From NCBI GenBank assembly GCA_021735285.1, contig JAIPHI010000038.1, positions 1-17,609 of the forward strand: DNA of 17,609 nucleotides. Direction: 5' to 3'. This DNA comes from Fidelibacterota bacterium. Its GTDB lineage: Bacteria > Fidelibacterota > UBA2242 > JAFGTP01. Shown here in pieces: positions 14,682 to 17,609 of the stretch. Numbering within the stretch: position 1 is the stretch's first letter; the number at the start of each line of letters is the position of its first letter. The notes under the pieces are model-generated. The model was given only the letters and a program-made list of their open reading frames with translations. It did not search any database and was not told the origin of the DNA. Both the position numbers and the translations under genes were made by a program.

Positions 14682-16115
14682 ATGAGACAACAATTACTAT
14701 TTGAAGAAGTAAAATACCTAAAGCAAAAAAAAGTATCGAAAAGAAAATTACCAGATTGGGAATATTTTGACAAATTAGTAATTAATAGAGCATTAAATAG
14801 GAAAATAGTCTCCTTTCAGGCAAACAAAAAAGTCCCTCTCTATAGATGGTTTAAATTTAAAGAAGCATATTCTACCCAACTTGTTGATTATTGTTTGGAT
14901 TATACTTTTAACAAAAAAATGGATGTAAATAAAGTTCTCGATCCATTTTCAGGTATAGGGACTACAATTACTCGCTCCTATGAAAAAGGACTTTCTACAA
15001 CAGGAATTGAGATTTTACCTGTAGCAAATGCAGTAGCAAAAGCTCGCCTCTCTTCCTATAAGGCAGATAAAAAATTATTTATCAAAAATTTAAACAAATT
15101 GGAATCGTGCAATTTATCTAATCCTTCAGGTAAATATAATTTTCAACATATCCGCATTACCAAAGGAGCATTTTCTAAAAAAACGGAAACAGAGCTTTCT
15201 GCATATAATGACTTTTTAGAGAAGATCGAAGATGAAACAACAAGATACTTGTTCTGGTTTGCGAGTCTGGCGATATTAGAGAAAATAAGTTATACTCGTA
15301 AAGACGGACAATATCTGCGTTGGGACCATAGAGCTAGAAGAAAAGTAAGGTCTTCATTTGAAAAATCAAAAGTATATCAATTTAAACCAGCTTTACTTAA
15401 TAAACTGAAAGAATTACTGGATGATATAAATAATCATTCTTCAAATAAAATAGAAAATAATAGAGTAAATATTATTGAAGGTTCTTCATTAAAGGATATG
15501 TTTCAATTACAGGAGAATACATTTGATGTAATAATTACCTCCCCCCCATATTGCAACAGATACGACTATACGAGAACTTATGCATTGGAATTGGCATATA
15601 TGGGATATAATGATGAAGATGTTAAATTACTCCGGCAAAAACTACTCTCTGCTACTGTAGAAAATAAGAGTAAATATGATGAACTGTATAATATTTACAA
15701 AAAAGAAAATAAAATTGATGAATTTCAACAAGTTAATGAAGTTTTCTCTAAAAACTCTTTATTGAACAATGCCTTAAGTTACTTAAAAAAGAAAAATGAA
15801 AACAAAGAATTAAATAATAAAAATATCATATCAATGGTTCATAATTATTTTTTTGAGATGGCTTTTATAATTAAAAATATGAGCAAATCTATAGCACCAA
15901 ATGGGCGGATTTTTATGGTTAACGATAATGTTCAATACGCAGGATATTCCATTCCAGTTGATTTTATATTGTCTAATTTTGCTTCCGAATTCGGACTTTC
16001 TATTGAAAAAATATGGGTATTACCAAATGGAAAAGGTAATAGTAGTCAGCAGATGGGGAAACATGGACGAAATGAGATTAGAAAGTGTGTATATGTTTGG
16101 CATAATAAGGAATAA
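14682..16115 (+). CDS. Type II DNA methyltransferase, TSPPY class (probable N4-cytosine)
   Basis: This 477-residue enzyme would methylate the recognition site of the neighbouring nuclease using S-adenosylmethionine. The SAM-binding motif I, DPFSGIGTT, is at 87-95; a motif X-like segment with FKFKEAYSTQLVDY precedes it. The catalytic motif IV, TSPPY, is at 286-290. About 190 residues lie between I and IV, where the target recognition part would sit, which fits the alpha order (X, I, recognition, IV). SPPY is most common in N4-methylcytosine enzymes, but N6-adenine activity cannot be ruled out. No Shine-Dalgarno sequence precedes the ATG. Codons are strongly A/T-ending, and the upstream 264 bases are AT-rich without clear control sites. 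A run of seven C covers the SPP codons. Site specificity is not readable from sequence alone. Confidence 0.92.
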   Translation: MRQQLLFEEVKYLKQKKVSKRKLPDWEYFDKLVINRALNRKIVSFQANKKVPLYRWFKFKEAYSTQLVDYCLDYTFNKKMDVNKVLDPFSGIGTTITRSYEKGLSTTGIEILPVANAVAKARLSSYKADKKLFIKNLNKLESCNLSNPSGKYNFQHIRITKGAFSKKTETELSAYNDFLEKIEDETTRYLFWFASLAILEKISYTRKDGQYLRWDHRARRKVRSSFEKSKVYQFKPALLNKLKELLDDINNHSSNKIENNRVNIIEGSSLKDMFQLQENTFDVIITSPPYCNRYDYTRTYALELAYMGYNDEDVKLLRQKLLSATVENKSKYDELYNIYKKENKIDEFQQVNEVFSKNSLLNNALSYLKKKNENKELNNKNIISMVHNYFFEMAFIIKNMSKSIAPNGRIFMVNDNVQYAGYSIPVDFILSNFASEFGLSIEKIWVLPNGKGNSSQQMGKHGRNEIRKCVYVWHNKE

Positions 16116-16121
16116 GGCACT

Positions 16122-17093
16122 ATGACCTCAAATGATAATTACACTCGTAATTTACGCCTAATTAAATCGCTATTAATAGTTACTTCATTACAGAAAAAAG
16201 ATGATATAAAGGCAAGAAAAAAAATTGAGCATCTATCTCTTGATTTAAGTTGGAAACCAATAGATAGATTAATGATTGATAAAGAAGTCTGGGAATATAT
16301 TATCCAAGAAAAATTATATGATCCAAAACTAGTCTTCTGTCATCCTGATATACTTCTAACTGAACCAACATCAAGCCTATATTATCGAGGATTATCAGGT
16401 CTTTCAAAAAAAGCAGCCTCCGATTATATAGGTACAGTAGATTCTTTAGAAAAGGGAAATCCAAGAGCTAGGCTTAATGATAAAAAAGCTCTTAAAATGT
16501 CTCAAACATATAATACATTTATTTGTTCAGTTATTAAAAATTCAGTTTCGTGGACATTACAGAATGGATATCGTTCCATAATTGCTAATATAGGAATAAC
16601 TTTAGATGGTAAAATGCGAAATAAAGTTGGAGATATGGCTGAAGAACGCATAAGATTATTAATTGTTAAGTGGCTTTGGGATAACAATTTGATTGTAGCC
16701 CCAGATCTAACAGAAGATGATTTAAATAGTCAAATACCAAATACATTGCAGATCAGAGATGACATAGAAATGGTTTTTTGTCCAGAGCCAGATATCGCTT
16801 TCTATAAAAATGGAAAACTCATTGCAATAATTGAGATAAAAGGAGGTACAGATCCTGCTGGAGCCCTGGAAAGATATGGAGCTGCAAAAAAATCATTTGA
16901 ATCGGCTATTTCTGAAAGCAGAAGATGTAAGATATTATATCTGGCAGCAGTTTTTACTCCAGAATTAAAGAGAAGAATTAAAAATGATCGGCTTGTTGAA
17001 AAATATTTTGATATTATTAGTATTTTAGAAGATTCCGAAGTTCGGAATAATTTTCTGAAGGAATTATTTCATTATACATTAAGAGTTACTTAA
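16122..17093 (+). CDS. Type II restriction endonuclease, PD-(D/E)XK fold, possibly XcyI-like
   Basis: This 323-residue protein follows the methyltransferase with 6 bases between stop and start, so it is its cognate nuclease. The catalytic core is visible: PD (D224) in EPDIAFYKNGKL, then E238-I-K240 in IIEIKGG, the PD-(D/E)XK pattern. The region before it (LYYRGLSGLSKKAASDYIG near 86-104 and KVGDMAEERIRLLIVKWLW) resembles, from memory, the XcyI family, whose members cut CCCGGG. That family call is tentative; the nuclease fold and R-M role are firm. AAGGA (16107-16111), inside the end of the methyltransferase gene, may serve as ribosome site. This favours translational coupling, with methylase made first. 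Base use is as AT-rich as in the methyltransferase. No controller (C) protein gene is seen. Confidence 0.85.
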   Translation: MTSNDNYTRNLRLIKSLLIVTSLQKKDDIKARKKIEHLSLDLSWKPIDRLMIDKEVWEYIIQEKLYDPKLVFCHPDILLTEPTSSLYYRGLSGLSKKAASDYIGTVDSLEKGNPRARLNDKKALKMSQTYNTFICSVIKNSVSWTLQNGYRSIIANIGITLDGKMRNKVGDMAEERIRLLIVKWLWDNNLIVAPDLTEDDLNSQIPNTLQIRDDIEMVFCPEPDIAFYKNGKLIAIIEIKGGTDPAGALERYGAAKKSFESAISESRRCKILYLAAVFTPELKRRIKNDRLVEKYFDIISILEDSEVRNNFLKELFHYTLRVT

Positions 17094-17116
17094 ATATATT
17101 TATTATGGGAAGTTAC

Positions 17117-17329
17117 ATGGAAGACAAAATTCAATATGAGTGCCCAAAATGTGGTGGAAATGATTACGAGACGGATCGAATGCGAGCTACTGGGGGAGGG
17201 TTTGCCAAAATATTTGACGTGCAAAACAAAAAATTTACAACTGTAACATGCACAAATTGCGGCTATACAGAATTATATCGAGGCAAGACCAGTTCCCTTG
17301 GTAATATTTTCGATTTTTTCACCAATTAA
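17117..17329 (+). CDS. Small zinc-ribbon protein (DUF2082-type, putative nucleic-acid binding)
   Basis: This small protein is one zinc ribbon. Two CxxC pairs, CPKCGG and CTNCGY, would hold one zinc ion. Between them is the family's hallmark segment, RATGGGFAKIFDVQNKKFTTV, in which GGG and FDVQNKKF are typical. The C-terminus LGNIFDFFTN also fits. The family is annotated as nucleic-acid binding, but its role is unknown. I choose the ATG at 17117 (70 residues), not the one at 17105, because GGGAAG (17107-17112) is placed as a ribosome site for the second ATG and relatives start shortly before the first CPKCG. It is about 23 bases after the endonuclease stop and may share its transcript. A long hairpin ends the unit. 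Confidence 0.88.
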   Translation: MEDKIQYECPKCGGNDYETDRMRATGGGFAKIFDVQNKKFTTVTCTNCGYTELYRGKTSSLGNIFDFFTN

Positions 17330-17347
17330 ATATCGGAACAGAAAACA

Positions 17348-17386
17348 ATTGCCTGAGACCATCCCATAGGGATAATCTCAGGCAAT
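17348..17386. terminator. Long hairpin, bidirectional terminator between zinc-ribbon gene and clpB
   Basis: ATTGCCTGAGA and TCTCAGGCAAT pair perfectly over 11 bases. Inside them, after a 2x2 mismatch, ATCCC pairs with GGGAT around ATA. It lies between two convergent stops, so it probably ends transcription from both sides, although no strong T-run follows. Confidence 0.75.
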
Positions 17387-17411
17387 ATGCAAACATATAT
17401 TTAGTGTGATA

Positions 17412-17609
17412 TTATGAACTAAATACAAGTCTCCCATCATTAGCATCTATCTCTACGGTATCCCCAGGCATAAAATCTCCCTTAATAATATTTTCTGCCA
17501 TCGGATTTAGAACATCATTTTGAATAGTTCTTCTGACAGGTCGAGCACCATATACCGGGTCCCAGCTTATTTTGGCTAATAATTCAAGAGCATCATCTTT
17601 TAATTTGGC
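17412..17609 (-). CDS. clpB: ATP-dependent chaperone ClpB, C-terminal fragment cut by window edge
   Basis: The last 65 residues of a ClpB/Hsp104 disaggregase are readable on the - strand, and the frame is open to the window edge. The segment WDPVYGARPVRRTIQNDVLNPMAE (read in parts, about residues 16-39 of the fragment) is the C-terminal small-domain signature of the second AAA+ module in ClpB. It is followed by IIKGDFMPGDTVEIDA. The ClpB-type ending with the GDTVEID strand favours ClpB over ClpA or ClpC. ClpB works with DnaK to dissolve protein aggregates. The stop (TAA, 17412-17414) faces the zinc-ribbon gene across a hairpin. The start and ATPase motifs are outside the window. Confidence 0.88.
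   Translation of the reverse strand, partial: AKLKDDALELLAKISWDPVYGARPVRRTIQNDVLNPMAENIIKGDFMPGDTVEIDANDGRLVFSS

Noticed and set aside
15901..16125. 74-codon + strand frame bridging methyltransferase and endonuclease
   Set aside because: It is a shifted reading of the methyltransferase end; the methyltransferase frame continues with family-like sequence to its stop.

Overview
The window is AT-rich bacterial DNA with tightly packed genes on both strands. The gene content (a BatA-like membrane protein, HflX, a large TolB/TPR-type membrane Ser/Thr kinase, a RsbU-like phosphatase with STAS and RsbW-like partners, a DNPH1-type N-hydrolase, an N-terminally anchored Pcm, peptidase T) fits a Gram-negative-type bacterium, perhaps an uncultured lineage of the Fibrobacteres-Chlorobi-Bacteroidetes neighbourhood (Marinimicrobia, Calditrichota, Cloacimonadota or similar). 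This placement is inferred from protein flavour only; there is no rRNA or other marker to settle it.

Layout: (1) 1-3685, + strand: the 3' part of a BatA/VWA-like membrane protein, then hflX, then a ribonuclease Z-like metallo-beta-lactamase-fold hydrolase. (2) 3686-4418: no gene, but a dense nest of inverted repeats and palindromes that looks like a non-autonomous repeat element. (3) 4419-5219, - strand: a TauE/SafE permease. (4) 5470-10645, - strand: a four-gene signalling operon, transcribed in the order RsbW-like anti-sigma ATPase, STAS antagonist, GAF-PP2C phosphatase, membrane Ser/Thr kinase with TolB-like and TPR regions. The ATPase gene appears to start at a non-standard ATA codon. (5) 10864-12051, - strand: an N-terminally hydrophobic Pcm followed by a DNPH1-like deoxynucleotide N-hydrolase. 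(6) 12052-12819: no gene, but it carries a second, diverged copy of a two-hairpin repeat seen in region 2. (7) 12820-13125, +: a one-domain CBM48 protein, convergent with pepT (13179-14417, -) across a perfect hairpin. (8) 14682-17093, +: a type II restriction-modification pair with a TSPPY methyltransferase and a PD-(D/E)XK endonuclease, followed closely by a small zinc-ribbon protein. (9) 17412-17609, -: the 3' end of clpB, facing the zinc-ribbon gene across a long hairpin.

How the genes work together: the signalling operon has the parts of a partner switch. The ATPase would phosphorylate the STAS protein and the PP2C protein would dephosphorylate it, with GAF sensing as input. The co-transcribed Hanks-type kinase would add a second phosphorylation input. 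No sigma factor lies beside it, so the output target is not in the window. The restriction-modification genes are adjacent, with the nuclease start 6 bases after the methyltransferase stop, which fits translational coupling.
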